The position numbers and the translations under genes were made by a program. Shown piece after piece: positions 1 to 8,773 of a DNA stretch of 44,047 bases. Under the pieces are notes generated by a model, which saw nothing but the letters and a program-made list of their open reading frames with translations, did not search any database and had not been told where the DNA came from. Source of the stretch: Allofournierella massiliensis (GTDB taxonomy: Bacteria; Bacillota; Clostridia; Oscillospirales; Ruminococcaceae); assembly GCF_021531255.1 (NCBI RefSeq), contig NZ_JAFBIO010000014.1, positions 1 to 44,047 of the forward strand, read 5' to 3'. The stretch's first letter is position 1. Every line of letters starts with the position of its first letter.

Positions 1-840
1 CCCCACCTGCTGGTCATGAGCGCCACCCCCATCCCCCGCACCCTGGCACTTCTGCTCTACGGCGACCTGGATATCAGCCTGCTGGATGAACTGCCCCCCG
101 GCCGCAGCCCGGTCAAGACCTGGCTGATCAGCGGCAAAAAGCGGGCGGACATGTTCGGCTTTCTGGCTGCCCAGATCCGGCAGGGGCGGCAGGTGTATAT
201 CGTCTGCCCCCTGATTGAGGAGAATGCCGAGAGCCCGGCCGGAGAAAAACAGGCCGCCCGGGAATACCTGGAAAAGATCGCCCGGCCCGGCCTGCCAGGC
301 TGCCGTCTCGGCCTGCTGCACGGCCGGATGAAGCCTGCCGAAAAGTCAAAGGTGATGGATGAATTCAAGGCCGGCGAGCTGGATGCTCTCATCTCCACCA
401 CCGTAATCGAGGTGGGGGTGGACGTGCCCAATGCCACCGTGATGGTGATAGAAAATGCCGAACGGTACGGCCTTTCCGCCCTGCACCAGCTGCGGGGCCG
501 GGTGGGCCGGGGCAGCCAGCAGAGCTGCTGCATCCTGATCAGCGACCATGAGGAGGCAGCCGTGCGGGACCGGCTGCGTTTTCTCTGCCACACCTCGGAC
601 GGGTTTGCCATCGCCCGCTATGACCTGGAACACCGGGGCCCGGGAGATTTCTTCGGCCAGGCTCAGCATGGGCTGCCCAGCCTGAAACTGGCCAGCCTGG
701 CGGACAGCGGAGCCCTCACCGCTGCCCAGCAGGAGGCACGGGCTCTTTTGAAGGAGGACCCGGCCCTGCGGCTGGAAATCCACCAGCCCCTTGCCCACCG
801 GGTGGAAAAGCTTTTTGAGGCCAGCGGCCCCATGAACTAA
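1..840 (+). CDS. recG: ATP-dependent DNA helicase RecG, C-terminal part (5' truncated by window edge)
   Basis: The frame is open from base 1, so the gene begins upstream of the window. The visible part starts just before helicase motif III (SATPIPRTL) and runs through motifs IV-VI, ending in the RecA-like domain 2 signature QLRGRVGRG. The sequence VIEVGVDVPNATVMVIENAER is typical of RecG. RecG remodels stalled replication forks and branch-migrates Holliday junctions. The N-terminal wedge domain and Walker A motif lie outside the window. The C-terminal tail ends at a TAA and is followed by a strong hairpin terminator shared with the convergent phosphoesterase gene. No defect is seen in the visible part. 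Identification is from motif order and family knowledge. Confidence 0.95.
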   Translation, partial: PHLLVMSATPIPRTLALLLYGDLDISLLDELPPGRSPVKTWLISGKKRADMFGFLAAQIRQGRQVYIVCPLIEENAESPAGEKQAAREYLEKIARPGLPGCRLGLLHGRMKPAEKSKVMDEFKAGELDALISTTVIEVGVDVPNATVMVIENAERYGLSALHQLRGRVGRGSQQSCCILISDHEEAAVRDRLRFLCHTSDGFAIARYDLEHRGPGDFFGQAQHGLPSLKLASLADSGALTAAQQEARALLKEDPALRLEIHQPLAHRVEKLFEASGPMN

Positions 841-879
841 GCCCTTCTGCTTTTCTGTTTGCTTTTTTCCCGTATACAA

Positions 880-923
880 AGCGCCGCCCGGGACCAGACT
901 TTTCAGTGGTCCCGGGCGGCGCT
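880..923. terminator. Bidirectional hairpin between recG and the convergent phosphoesterase
   Basis: A perfect 17-bp stem (880-896 with 907-923) with a 10-nt loop lies between the two convergent stop codons. The very GC-rich stem fits an intrinsic terminator serving both genes, although only short T-tracts flank it. Confidence 0.75.
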
Positions 924-937
924 GCTCTTATGTATTT

Positions 938-1654
938 TTACTTTTTGCGGAAGATCCAGCTCTTTTTGGCCGGGGGTTCGCTTTCCAGCTGTACCAGCCC
1001 CCCGAACACCTCCTGCATCTTGGAACCCAGCCGCCGGTCCGCATGGTAGCGGCCAAACAGCCACTGGGTATACTGCCCTTTCCCGTTCAATTCATTCAGG
1101 AACACCTGCAGGGGATTGAGCACCTCCCGGCGGCGGGCATTCAAGCCCATGAATTCCAGGATCCGCCCCGGCGCGTCGTGGGTCAGGATATAATCCACCT
1201 GCCAGTCCCGGCTTTCCAGCCGCTGGCGGCAATCCTCCAGCAGCGCGGGCTCTGGCAGCTCGGCCCGCCACCAGTTCACGCCCTCCTGCCTGTCCTCAAT
1301 GTCGTCGCTCTCGCCGCCGCCCAGGCAGAAGAGGGTGCGCCCTTCCAGCTCCAGCAGGCTGCCCCGGCAGACATGATACACGCTGCCCGCAATATGCTGC
1401 ACCCTGCCGCCGCAGAATTCTTCTTCCGGGTAACCGGCCAGCATCTCGTAGTTTTCATGGCAGCCATCCAGGAACAGGATCCGGTAAGGCCGTTTCGCCA
1501 GCCATGCCAGAGCCTTTTTTTCGGCTGCGCTGCCATCCCACAAAAAGCCGAAATCCCCTAAAATGAAGAGGGTATCCCCCTTGGTGAGCTTTTTAAAAGT
1601 TTTTTCCTCAAACCGATCCAGCTGACCGTGTACGTCGCCGGTAACATACAGCAT
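938..1654 (-). CDS. Calcineurin-like metallophosphoesterase
   Basis: This 238-aa protein has the metallophosphoesterase motif series: GDVHG at residues 7-11, then GDFG, DGCHEN, THDAP and a C-terminal GRYHADR. These place two metal ions for hydrolysis of a phosphoester whose identity cannot be told from sequence. In the usual third motif, GNHE, the metal-binding Asn is replaced by Cys (GCHE), which is unusual. No signal peptide or membrane segment is seen, so it is probably cytosolic. A Shine-Dalgarno site (GGGAGGGA) lies upstream of the ATG. It is a single gene, convergent with recG and divergent from the carboxypeptidase gene. Confidence 0.85.
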   Translation of the reverse strand: MLYVTGDVHGQLDRFEEKTFKKLTKGDTLFILGDFGFLWDGSAAEKKALAWLAKRPYRILFLDGCHENYEMLAGYPEEEFCGGRVQHIAGSVYHVCRGSLLELEGRTLFCLGGGESDDIEDRQEGVNWWRAELPEPALLEDCRQRLESRDWQVDYILTHDAPGRILEFMGLNARRREVLNPLQVFLNELNGKGQYTQWLFGRYHADRRLGSKMQEVFGGLVQLESEPPAKKSWIFRKK

Positions 1655-1712
1655 TCCGTTCTGTCCCTCCCGGTGAAAAGTCGTTTTCCCGCTTTTATTT
1701 TACACAAAAGTT

Positions 1713-1721
1713 TGCTATAAT
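1713..1721 (+). promoter_or_regulatory. Extended -10 promoter for the D-Ala-D-Ala carboxypeptidase gene
   Basis: TGC-TATAAT (1713-1721) is a perfect -10 with an extended TGn element. The -35 region 17 bases upstream is poor, as is common for extended -10 promoters. It lies about 105 bases before the chosen start. Confidence 0.55.
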
Positions 1722-1826
1722 TAGCAGTAATCTTGGGCCTTGGCTTTCCCGGCCATGCACCTGTCAAGACATATTTCCCCGGGAATCGCCCGTCTTATTT
1801 TATCGCTTTTCAAAGGAATTGTCCAC

Positions 1827-3179
1827 ATGAAGCATCTGAAAAGGTTTTCCGCCGCCTTTCTGGCGCTCTGCCTGACCTTCTGCCTGTTTGCGGGCAGCGT
1901 GCAGGCCGCGGGCTTCACCCCGCCCTTCGAGCCCCAGTGCGAAGCGGCCTATATCGTCAATACCGATACCAATATCATTGTATATGCCAAAAACGAGGAT
2001 ACCCCCCTCACGGCCGCCAGCCTGACCAAACTGGTCACGGTGGCCCTCTTGTTCCAGACCTACGGCAATGACCTGGATTCCCCCCAGCTGGTGGCTTCCA
2101 GCTATCTGTTTGACTATGTATACGGCAAGGACGCCAGCCATGCCGATATCCGACAGAACGAGGTGCTGAGCCCCCGCAACCTGCTCTACGCCATGATGCT
2201 GCCCAGCGCCAACGAGGCGGCCTATATTGCGGCGGCAGGCATCGCCAATGACAATATCGACAACTTCGTCTATATGATGAACGCCTTTGTGAAGAACATC
2301 GGCTGCACCAACACGGTATTCTACGACCCCTGCGGCCTGGATGAGCGGAACACCACCACCGCCAAGGATACCTACCTGATCCTGCGGTATCTGCTCCAGT
2401 GCGAGTGGGCCGACGTATTCAAAGAGGTGGCCCACACCGCCTCCTATCAGATGCCCGCCAACCTGAAGCACAGCGAGCCCTACACCATCTTCACCACCGA
2501 CAAGATGATCGATGAGAGCCTGGGCGGCAATTTCTACCGCAGCTATACCCAGGGCGGCAAGACCGGCTCCCTGGGCGACTGGCAGAACTACGCAGGCTGG
2601 CACAGCCAGGACGGGGAAAACTACATCAGCGTAGTGCTGCACAGCCCCAACTCCGCCGACCTGAACGAGTACCCCACCAAGCGGCCGGCCCTGTACGAGA
2701 CCGGCCAGCTGATGGACTGGGTCTATGAGAACTTCTCTCTGCAGGCCGCCCTGGATACCGGCGAGCCCATCACCGAAGTGCCCATCAAGTACTCGGCAGA
2801 TACCGATACCCTCATGCTCTACCCGGCGGATGAGATGCTCACCATCCTCCCCGCTGACGGGGACGGCAGCGTGACCCAGAAAACCTTTGATCTGCCGGAA
2901 TTTGTTTCGGCCCCTGTCAAACAGGGGGATGTGATCGGCACGGTGACCCTGACCCTCTCCGGCATGGAGATCGGCACGGTGGACCTGCTGGCCGGCCGGG
3001 ATGTGGACCGGAACCTGGTCCTCTTCACCATCCAGAAGCTGGGCGAATTCTTCGGCAGCCTGTATTTCCGCATCATCTTGGTCCTTTTGCTGCTGGCAGC
3101 AGCCTGCTATCTGGGCTGGCTGTTCTGGCAGAAGTATAAAAACCGCAACATTAAAAAGGTTCGCCGCCGGCGTCGCTGA
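1827..3179 (+). CDS. Serine-type D-alanyl-D-alanine carboxypeptidase (penicillin-binding protein 5/DacF family)
   Basis: The 450-aa product trims the terminal D-Ala from peptidoglycan stem peptides outside the membrane. All three active-site motifs are present: SLTK (nucleophile Ser65, Lys68), SAN (Ser127) and KTG (Lys245). Residues 1-27 form a signal peptide (basic MKHLKR, hydrophobic core, cleavage near VQA-AG). The C terminus has a hydrophobic segment followed by a highly basic tail (KKVRRRRR), a membrane anchor instead of the amphipathic helix of classical PBP5. The frame extends upstream to 1740, but the ATG at 1827 fits the signal peptide and an AAGGAATT ribosome site. pncB follows 30 bases later and is probably cotranscribed. 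Confidence 0.92.
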   Translation: MKHLKRFSAAFLALCLTFCLFAGSVQAAGFTPPFEPQCEAAYIVNTDTNIIVYAKNEDTPLTAASLTKLVTVALLFQTYGNDLDSPQLVASSYLFDYVYGKDASHADIRQNEVLSPRNLLYAMMLPSANEAAYIAAAGIANDNIDNFVYMMNAFVKNIGCTNTVFYDPCGLDERNTTTAKDTYLILRYLLQCEWADVFKEVAHTASYQMPANLKHSEPYTIFTTDKMIDESLGGNFYRSYTQGGKTGSLGDWQNYAGWHSQDGENYISVVLHSPNSADLNEYPTKRPALYETGQLMDWVYENFSLQAALDTGEPITEVPIKYSADTDTLMLYPADEMLTILPADGDGSVTQKTFDLPEFVSAPVKQGDVIGTVTLTLSGMEIGTVDLLAGRDVDRNLVLFTIQKLGEFFGSLYFRIILVLLLLAAACYLGWLFWQKYKNRNIKKVRRRRR

Positions 3180-3209
3180 CCCGGACCGGACCGAAAGGCA
3201 GGAATGTTT

Positions 3210-4661
3210 ATGCTGGACATCAAACGCAATCTCACCACCATGACGGATTTTTACGAGCTGACCATGTCGGCCGGCTATCTGGAGGAGGGTTATCAGGACA
3301 AGATCTGCGTCTTTGATATGTTCTTCCGCCGGGTGCCCGACGGCGGCGGTTTCGCCATCATGGCCGGCCTGGAACAGTTCATCCAGGCGGTGGACAATCT
3401 GCACTTCACCCAGGAGGATCTGGAGTATCTCCGCTCTACCGGTGTTTTCTCCGAGCTCTTCCTGGAGTATCTGAAAGACTTCCGCCTGCACTGCAATATC
3501 TGGGCCATCCGGGAAGGCGTACCCATCTTCCCCCACGAGCCCATCGTCACGGTGGAAGGCCCCACCATTGAGTGTCAGCTGCTGGAGACCCTGCTGCTGG
3601 TCACCTTCAACCACCAGTGCCTGATCGCCACCAAGGCCAACCGGATCGTCCGTTCGGCCAGCGGCCGGCCTGTGATGGAATTCGGCGCCCGCCGCGCCCA
3701 GGGGTACGACGCCGCCTATTACGGGGCTCGGGCCAGCTATATCGGCGGCTGCGGCTCTACCAGCTGCGTCATGGCCGCCCGGGATTTCGGCATTCCTGCC
3801 TCCGGCACCATGGCCCACAGCTGGGTCCAGATGTTCCCCTCGGAATATGAGGCCTTCAAGAAATACGCCGAACTCTACCCCAACGCCTGCATGCTGCTGG
3901 TGGATACCTACAGCGTGCTGAAAAGCGGCGTACCCAATGCCATCCGGGTATTTGACGAGGTGCTCAAACCCATGGGCAAGCGCCCCCTGGGCATCCGCAT
4001 CGACTCGGGCGATATCGCCTATCTTTCCAAAAAGGCCCGCCGGATGCTGGATGAGGCCGGCTATCCGGACTGCACCATCTGCGCTTCCAACAGCCTGGAC
4101 GAATACCTGGTGCGGGACCTGATCAGCCAAGGCGCCCGGGTGGACAGCTTTGGCATCGGCGAAAATATGATCACCGCCAAGAGCGACCCGGTGTTCGGCG
4201 GCGTGTACAAACTGGCCGCTGTCAAGAATGAGGACGGCAGCTACCAGCCCAAGATCAAGATCAGCGAGAGCAGTGAAAAGCTCACCATCCCCGGCCTGAA
4301 AAAGGTCTGGCGCATCTTCGATGAGGACGGCAAGGCCATGGCCGATTACATCACCCTTTACGATGAGGAAGTTTCCACCGAACACGGCATCACCCTCTTT
4401 GACCCGGTGGAAACCTGGAAAGAGCGCACCTATGTGAACTGCACCGCCCAGTGCATCAGCACCCCCATCTATGTGGAGGGCAAGCGGGTCTACGAGTGCC
4501 CCAGCCTGCAGCAGGTCAAGGCTTTCTGCAAAGAGCAACTTGCCACCCTGTGGGATGAGGTAAAACGTTTCGAAAACCCCCATGGTTATTATGTAGACCT
4601 GAGCCAGAAGCTGTGGGATACCCGCCAGGAGCTGCTGCGCGCCATTTCCAAAGAGATCTGA
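3210..4661 (+). CDS. pncB: Nicotinate phosphoribosyltransferase
   Basis: The product of about 483 aa converts nicotinate plus PRPP (with ATP) to nicotinate mononucleotide in the Preiss-Handler salvage route to NAD. Recognisable family segments are the N-terminal LTTMTDFYELTMSAGY, the GARRAQGYDAA loop, the GTMAHSWVQ motif carrying the His phosphorylated in this family, and the RIDSGD phosphoribosyl-binding segment. Two in-frame ATGs exist (3204 and 3210). The ribosome site AAAGGCAGG is only 1-2 bases from the first and 7 from the second, so 3210 is preferred. The length matches the NAPRTase_put-type family. A strong terminator follows. Confidence 0.95.
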   Translation: MLDIKRNLTTMTDFYELTMSAGYLEEGYQDKICVFDMFFRRVPDGGGFAIMAGLEQFIQAVDNLHFTQEDLEYLRSTGVFSELFLEYLKDFRLHCNIWAIREGVPIFPHEPIVTVEGPTIECQLLETLLLVTFNHQCLIATKANRIVRSASGRPVMEFGARRAQGYDAAYYGARASYIGGCGSTSCVMAARDFGIPASGTMAHSWVQMFPSEYEAFKKYAELYPNACMLLVDTYSVLKSGVPNAIRVFDEVLKPMGKRPLGIRIDSGDIAYLSKKARRMLDEAGYPDCTICASNSLDEYLVRDLISQGARVDSFGIGENMITAKSDPVFGGVYKLAAVKNEDGSYQPKIKISESSEKLTIPGLKKVWRIFDEDGKAMADYITLYDEEVSTEHGITLFDPVETWKERTYVNCTAQCISTPIYVEGKRVYECPSLQQVKAFCKEQLATLWDEVKRFENPHGYYVDLSQKLWDTRQELLRAISKEI

Positions 4662-4692
4662 TTCCCTCTGGCATAACCCTTGGTATTTTTTC

Positions 4693-4720
4693 AAAAGCCC
4701 CGCTTTTTGCGGGGCTTTTT
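4693..4720 (+). terminator. Intrinsic terminator of pncB
   Basis: An 11-bp stem (4693-4703 with 4709-4719) with a T5 loop runs into a T-tract. It lies 30 bases after the pncB stop. Confidence 0.9.
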
Positions 4721-4755
4721 CCTGTTTTATTCCGCCTTTACCCGACTTTTCAAAG

Positions 4756-4791
4756 AAAAAAGGACGTTCCCCAAAAGGGAACGTCCTTTTT
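4756..4791 (-). terminator. Intrinsic terminator of the rplJL transcript (bidirectional)
   Basis: A 12-bp stem (4760-4771 with 4777-4788) is flanked by A-runs on one side and T-runs on the other, so it can terminate in both directions. It is the first hairpin downstream of rplL. Confidence 0.88.
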
Positions 4792-4860
4792 GAAAGCGGT
4801 GTTGCGGGGTTTGTGCCCTAAGGCCGCTGACCCCTCAGCCGCACAAAGGAAGCGAAGAAC

Positions 4861-5238
4861 TTACTTCAGCTCGACCTCGGCGCCAGCCTCTTCCAGCTTC
4901 TTCTTGATGTCCTCGGCGTCGGCCTTGGAAACCTTCTCCTTCACAGCCTTGGGAGCGTTGTCCACGATCTCCTTGGACTCCTTCAGGCCCAGGCCGGTGA
5001 TCTCCTTCACCAGCTTGATAACGCCCATCTTGGAGCCGCCGGCGCTCTTCAGGATAACGTCGAACTCGCTCTTCTCCTCCTCAGCGGGGGCAGCAGCGGC
5101 AGCGCCAGCAGCGGGAGCGGCAGCGGCCACGGCGGAAACGCCGAACTCCTCGCAGTAGGTGTCGATGAGCTCTTTCAGCTCCAGAACGGACAGCTCTTTA
5201 ATCTGGTCGATGATAGCAGTGATTTTCTCAGAAGCCAT
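4861..5238 (-). CDS. rplL: 50S ribosomal protein L7/L12
   Basis: This 125-aa protein forms the flexible stalk of the large subunit that recruits translational GTPases. It shows the N-terminal dimerisation domain ([20 protein letters not shown]), an Ala/Pro-rich hinge at about residues 38-55, and the conserved C-terminal domain ([27 protein letters not shown]). The frame opens upstream at 5253, but the ATG at 5238 follows GGAGG at good spacing and gives the canonical MASEKI start. It is last in the rplJ-rplL unit, 120 bases after rplJ, and is followed by a strong terminator. Confidence 0.98.
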   Translation of the reverse strand: MASEKITAIIDQIKELSVLELKELIDTYCEEFGVSAVAAAAPAAGAAAAAPAEEEKSEFDVILKSAGGSKMGVIKLVKEITGLGLKESKEIVDNAPKAVKEKVSKADAEDIKKKLEEAGAEVELK

Positions 5239-5358
5239 GGTATATACCTCCAATTTGTTACATTTCTTGATTTTGGTTTCGGGGCGGTTTTTCCGTCCCT
5301 TTCATTGCCCCCGCGCGGCAGCTTTCAGGCCGCCGACTGCAGGGAAATCTGCCAAACC

Positions 5359-5871
5359 TCAGGCAGCGGGCTCTTCCTGCTTATCCACATAAGCCTGCAT
5401 AGCCACGGCCAGACCGCTGAGGGTGCTGGTGAGGGCGCCGGCGAACATGGACAGCATGCCTTCCCGACCGGGCAGCTTGGCAATCTGCTGCATCTGTTCC
5501 TTGCTCATCAGCTTGCCTTCCACAAAGCCGCCTTTGATCTGGAACTCCTTGTTCTTGGTAGACTCAGCAAACTTGTTCAGGAGATTGGCCGCCACAATGG
5601 GGTCATCCTTGGAGATGGCCAGAGCGGTGGTGCCCTCCAGGACCTCGCTCAGCCCTTCCAGAGCGGTACCCTGGACGGCGAAACGGATCAGAGAGTTTTT
5701 GATGACGGCGTACTCCACGCCAGCCTCACGAAGCTCCTTACGAAGTTTGGTGTCATCCGCCACATTGATGCCCTTGTAGCTTACCAGCACGCCGGCGGCA
5801 GCGCCGTCGATCTTAGCCTTGAGGTCAGCCACAAGAGCCTGCTTTTCGCTGAGAATTTTTGCACTGGGCAT
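5359..5871 (-). CDS. rplJ: 50S ribosomal protein L10
   Basis: This 170-aa protein anchors L7/L12 dimers on 23S rRNA and is normally the autogenous regulator of its own leader. Family landmarks are the N-terminal MPSAKILSEKQALV, the core SYKGINVADDTKLRKELR and KNSLIRFA, and the C-terminal helix that carries L12. An upstream GTG (5880) is in frame. The GAGGTG ribosome site overlaps that codon and sits 6 bases from the ATG at 5871, so 5871 is the start. It is preceded by its own promoter and a roughly 150-nt leader containing a terminator-like hairpin. Confidence 0.97.
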   Translation of the reverse strand: MPSAKILSEKQALVADLKAKIDGAAAGVLVSYKGINVADDTKLRKELREAGVEYAVIKNSLIRFAVQGTALEGLSEVLEGTTALAISKDDPIVAANLLNKFAESTKNKEFQIKGGFVEGKLMSKEQMQQIAKLPGREGMLSMFAGALTSTLSGLAVAMQAYVDKQEEPAA

Positions 5872-5907
5872 TTGATTCACCTCGTTTCAGATTTCGATGG
5901 GATATAC

Positions 5908-5944
5908 AAAAAGCCTCTTTCCCGCACTGCGGGAAAGAGGCTTT
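5908..5944 (-). promoter_or_regulatory. Hairpin in the L10 (rplJ) leader, probable attenuator
   Basis: A perfect 16-bp stem (5910-5925 with 5929-5944) with a 3-nt loop is followed on the minus strand by a T-run, 37 bases before the rplJ ATG. It has intrinsic-terminator form inside the 5' leader. Autogenous control of rplJL through a structured leader is known in many bacteria. That this hairpin is the switch is inference. Confidence 0.7.
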
Positions 5945-6032
5945 GAAAACCGGTTTCAAGCGCTCGTTTCTCGGCAGGCGGACGGGTGAGTCCTTATGCA
6001 TACGCACCTGCTGTCTTAAAAACAGCATTGAT

Positions 6033-6061
6033 ATTTTACCGCATTTATGCGGCCCTGTCAA
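6033..6061 (-). promoter_or_regulatory. Promoter of the rplJ-rplL unit
   Basis: TTGACA (6061-6056) and TAAAAT (6038-6033) are separated by exactly 17 bases, a near-consensus housekeeping promoter in the rplA-rplJ gap. The spacer contains the inverted repeat CCGCAT-AA-ATGCGG. Confidence 0.85.
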
Positions 6062-6085
6062 GAGAAACTTTGCCTAGCCGAGGGC

Positions 6086-6781
<696 letters not shown>

Positions 6782-6840
6782 TCCTATATCCTCCTGTAGT
6801 GGTTAAATCGGATCAATTTCCTCCCACGTTTGGCAAAGGC

Positions 6841-7266
6841 TTAGTCCTTAACGGTAACGCCCATGCTGCGGCAGGTGCCTTCGATCATGCTCATGGCAGC
6901 TTCCAGGCTGGAAGCGTTCAGGTCGGGCATCTTGGTCTTGGCAATCTCCTCTACCTGGGCCTTGGTGATGGAAGCCACCTTGGTCTTGTTGGGAGCGCCG
7001 GAAGCGGTCTCGATGCCGGCAGCCTTCTTGATGAGGACAGGAGCCGGAGGAGTTTTGGTGATGAAGCTGAAGGAACGGTCGGCGTACACGGTGATCACAA
7101 CGGGGATGACCATGCCGGCCTGATCCTTGGTGCGCTCATTGAACTCTTTGGTGAACGCCATGATGTTGACGCCCTTCTGGCCCAGAGCGGGACCTACAGG
7201 GGGGGCCGGCGTCGCCTTGCCGGCGGGGATCTGCAGCTTAATATAGCCTGTTACTTTCTGCGCCAT
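6841..7266 (-). CDS. rplK: 50S ribosomal protein L11
   Basis: This 141-aa protein, the usual L11 length, binds the GTPase-associated centre of 23S rRNA. It has the N-terminal Pro-rich segment ([23 protein letters not shown]) and the C-terminal rRNA-binding domain ([17 protein letters not shown]). The frame is open upstream, but the ATG at 7266 follows GGAGGTG and gives the canonical [12 protein letters not shown] start. A 127-base gap with a terminator-like hairpin separates it from nusG, leaving room for attenuation. Confidence 0.98.
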   Translation of the reverse strand: MAQKVTGYIKLQIPAGKATPAPPVGPALGQKGVNIMAFTKEFNERTKDQAGMVIPVVITVYADRSFSFITKTPPAPVLIKKAAGIETASGAPNKTKVASITKAQVEEIAKTKMPDLNASSLEAAMSMIEGTCRSMGVTVKD

Positions 7267-7347
7267 TTTAAATGCACCTCCAAAATTTGTGGTGAATTGC
7301 GGCCCGCGGTGCGGGCCTCCCACGGGCGCGCACCACTGCGCACCCTA

Positions 7348-7373
7348 TAAAAACCGCTCAAGCGCGGTTTTTA
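7348..7373 (-). terminator. Terminator-like hairpin between nusG and rplK
   Basis: A 10-bp stem (7348-7357 with 7364-7373) with a 6-nt loop contains a U-rich 3' arm on the minus strand. It sits directly after the nusG stop and may partly terminate or attenuate readthrough into rplKA. The stem is short and AU-ended, so full termination is unlikely. Confidence 0.5.
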
Positions 7374-7393
7374 CCGGAAATCTGCAAGCCGTT

Positions 7394-7915
7394 TTACAGG
7401 GGCTTTACCTGATTGAGCTCCAGCTCGGCGGGCGTTTCGCGGCCGAACATGGAAACCTTGACCTGTACCTTCTGGGCGGTGAGATCCAGATGCTCCACCA
7501 AACCGATGAAGCCCTGCAGGGGGCCGGCCGTGATCTCCACGTTGTCGCCCACCTGGTAATCCACCGTGACGGTACCGGTGCTTTCCACCCCCAGCTTATC
7601 CACCTCTTCCTGAGAAAGGGGGACGGGCTTGGAAGCGGGGCCGACAAAGCCGGTGCAGCCGCGGGTGTTCCGCACGATATACCAGCTCTCGTCGGTCATG
7701 ATCATCTTCACCAGCACATAACCGGGGAACAGCTTATGTTCCACCATGCGCTCCTTGCCGTCCTTGATCTCGGGCACCATCTCGATGGGTACCTTCACAT
7801 CCTGGATCAGGCTCTGCAAACGGCGGTTTTCTACCATGGTCTCAAGGTCTTTGGCCACCTTGTTCTCATAGCCGGAATAGGTATGCACCACATACCATCT
7901 TGCCTGTTCTTCCAT
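7394..7915 (-). CDS. nusG: Transcription termination/antitermination factor NusG
   Basis: The 173-aa protein has an N-terminal NGN domain (WYVVHTYSGYENKV; FPGYVLVKM; WYIVRNTRGCTGFVG) and a C-terminal KOW domain starting at about residue 118 (VGDNVEITAGPLQGFIGLVEHL). NusG binds RNA polymerase and modulates pausing, Rho action and transcription-translation coupling. The ATG at 7915 follows CGGAGGGA. It is in the standard rpmG-secE-nusG-rplK order, 32 bases after secE. Confidence 0.97.
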   Translation of the reverse strand: MEEQARWYVVHTYSGYENKVAKDLETMVENRRLQSLIQDVKVPIEMVPEIKDGKERMVEHKLFPGYVLVKMIMTDESWYIVRNTRGCTGFVGPASKPVPLSQEEVDKLGVESTGTVTVDYQVGDNVEITAGPLQGFIGLVEHLDLTAQKVQVKVSMFGRETPAELELNQVKPL

Positions 7916-7947
7916 GCAAATCCCTCCGTTTTCTCAAAGCGCGGCGG

Positions 7948-8187
7948 TCATACGCCGATCATCAGCCGTACAATACCGCCGAACACCGTATCCAGCAGGA
8001 TCATGATCAAGGCGGCGATGATAACCACCACAATGACCACGCCGGTGCTGTTCAGCGACTGCTTCTTGGTGGGCCATACCACCTTTTTCAGCTCGCTGCG
8101 GGTATCGCGGAAATACTTGCCGATGCGGGCGAAGAAGCCCTTCACCTTCGCAAAGAAGCCGGGCTTTTTAACAGATTTGTCTGCCAT
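7948..8187 (-). CDS. secE: Preprotein translocase subunit SecE
   Basis: This 79-aa protein is the essential clamp subunit of the SecYEG channel. It has a basic cytoplasmic N-terminal region, the conserved amphipathic segment with ELKKVVWPTKKQ, and one C-terminal transmembrane helix (VVIVVVIIAALIMILL). Two ATGs are possible (8193 and 8187). The ribosome site AAGGAAGGCGG is too close to the first and about 9 bases from the second, so 8187 is preferred. The gene order rpmG-secE-nusG supports the call. Confidence 0.95.
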   Translation of the reverse strand: MADKSVKKPGFFAKVKGFFARIGKYFRDTRSELKKVVWPTKKQSLNSTGVVIVVVIIAALIMILLDTVFGGIVRLMIGV

Positions 8188-8202
8188 CTCCATCCGCCTT
8201 CC

Positions 8203-8352
8203 TTACTTGGTCTCGCGATGGACAGTATGCTTCTTGCAGAAACGGCAATACTTTTTCATCTCGAGGCGGTCAGGGCAATTCTTCTTGTTCTTGGTCGTGT
8301 TGTAGTTGCGCTGCTTGCACTCCGTGCAGGCCAGGGTGATCTTGACTGTCAT
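8203..8352 (-). CDS. rpmG: 50S ribosomal protein L33
   Basis: The 49-aa protein is the normal L33 length. It has the two zinc-binding CxxC pairs (CTEC and CRFC), making it the zinc-dependent C+ form, with the family core [10 protein letters not shown]...RLEMKKYC. The ATG at 8352 follows GGAGGTGCC. The longer open frame upstream to 8595 has no ribosome site and no family similarity, so it was not used. It is the first gene of the rpmG-secE-nusG operon with a clear promoter 104 bases upstream. Confidence 0.96.
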   Translation of the reverse strand: MTVKITLACTECKQRNYNTTKNKKNCPDRLEMKKYCRFCKKHTVHRETK

Positions 8353-8455
8353 TGATTCGGCACCTCCATTTGACGGTTGATTCAGCCTCCCTCGGGTTTG
8401 CGGGCCCGGCCTAAAAAAGGGCACAAAAAAATAAACCCACAAAAGAGGTAGTATT

Positions 8456-8484
8456 ATCATAGCACAGCCGCCGGGCTCCGTCAA
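8456..8484 (-). promoter_or_regulatory. Promoter of rpmG-secE-nusG
   Basis: TTGACG (8484-8479) and TATGAT (8461-8456) are separated by 17 bases on the minus strand. Transcription would start near 8449, giving a roughly 95-nt leader before rpmG. Confidence 0.8.
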
Positions 8485-8663
8485 GGGATAGGCGGCAGGC
8501 CCGGACAAGTTTGTGCATTTTGAGCCGCCGGGCCGGCAAAAGCGGCGCTTTTTCTGGCTTTTCTGCTCTTTTGTCCTTCTTCTTTCCCTGCGCAAATGGG
8601 TTTGCTCTGGCCGCCGGGCCGCCGGGATTTCTCCATTCCCCCTTTCCCGTACTATAAATAGTA

Positions 8664-8692
8664 TGGCATGCGGCCTGGTTTTGTGGTATGAT
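8664..8692 (+). promoter_or_regulatory. Promoter of ddl-murI
   Basis: An extended -10, TGG-TATGAT (8684-8692 region), has a TGGCAT -35 17 bases upstream at 8664-8669. It lies about 80 bases before the ddl ATG. Confidence 0.65.
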
Positions 8693-8773
8693 AGAAATAC
8701 TTATGGAATAAGATAAGAAAAGCGAGTCTCCTCACCGGACCATCCGGGAGGAAGAATAGAAAGGGATCAACCA

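Noticed and set aside
1800-4694. Very long open frame on the minus strand opposite the carboxypeptidase and pncB genes
   Set aside because: It is antisense to two well-recognised genes, has no ribosome site, and its product is low-complexity (His/Gly/Ala-rich) as expected from the GC-rich codon shadow.
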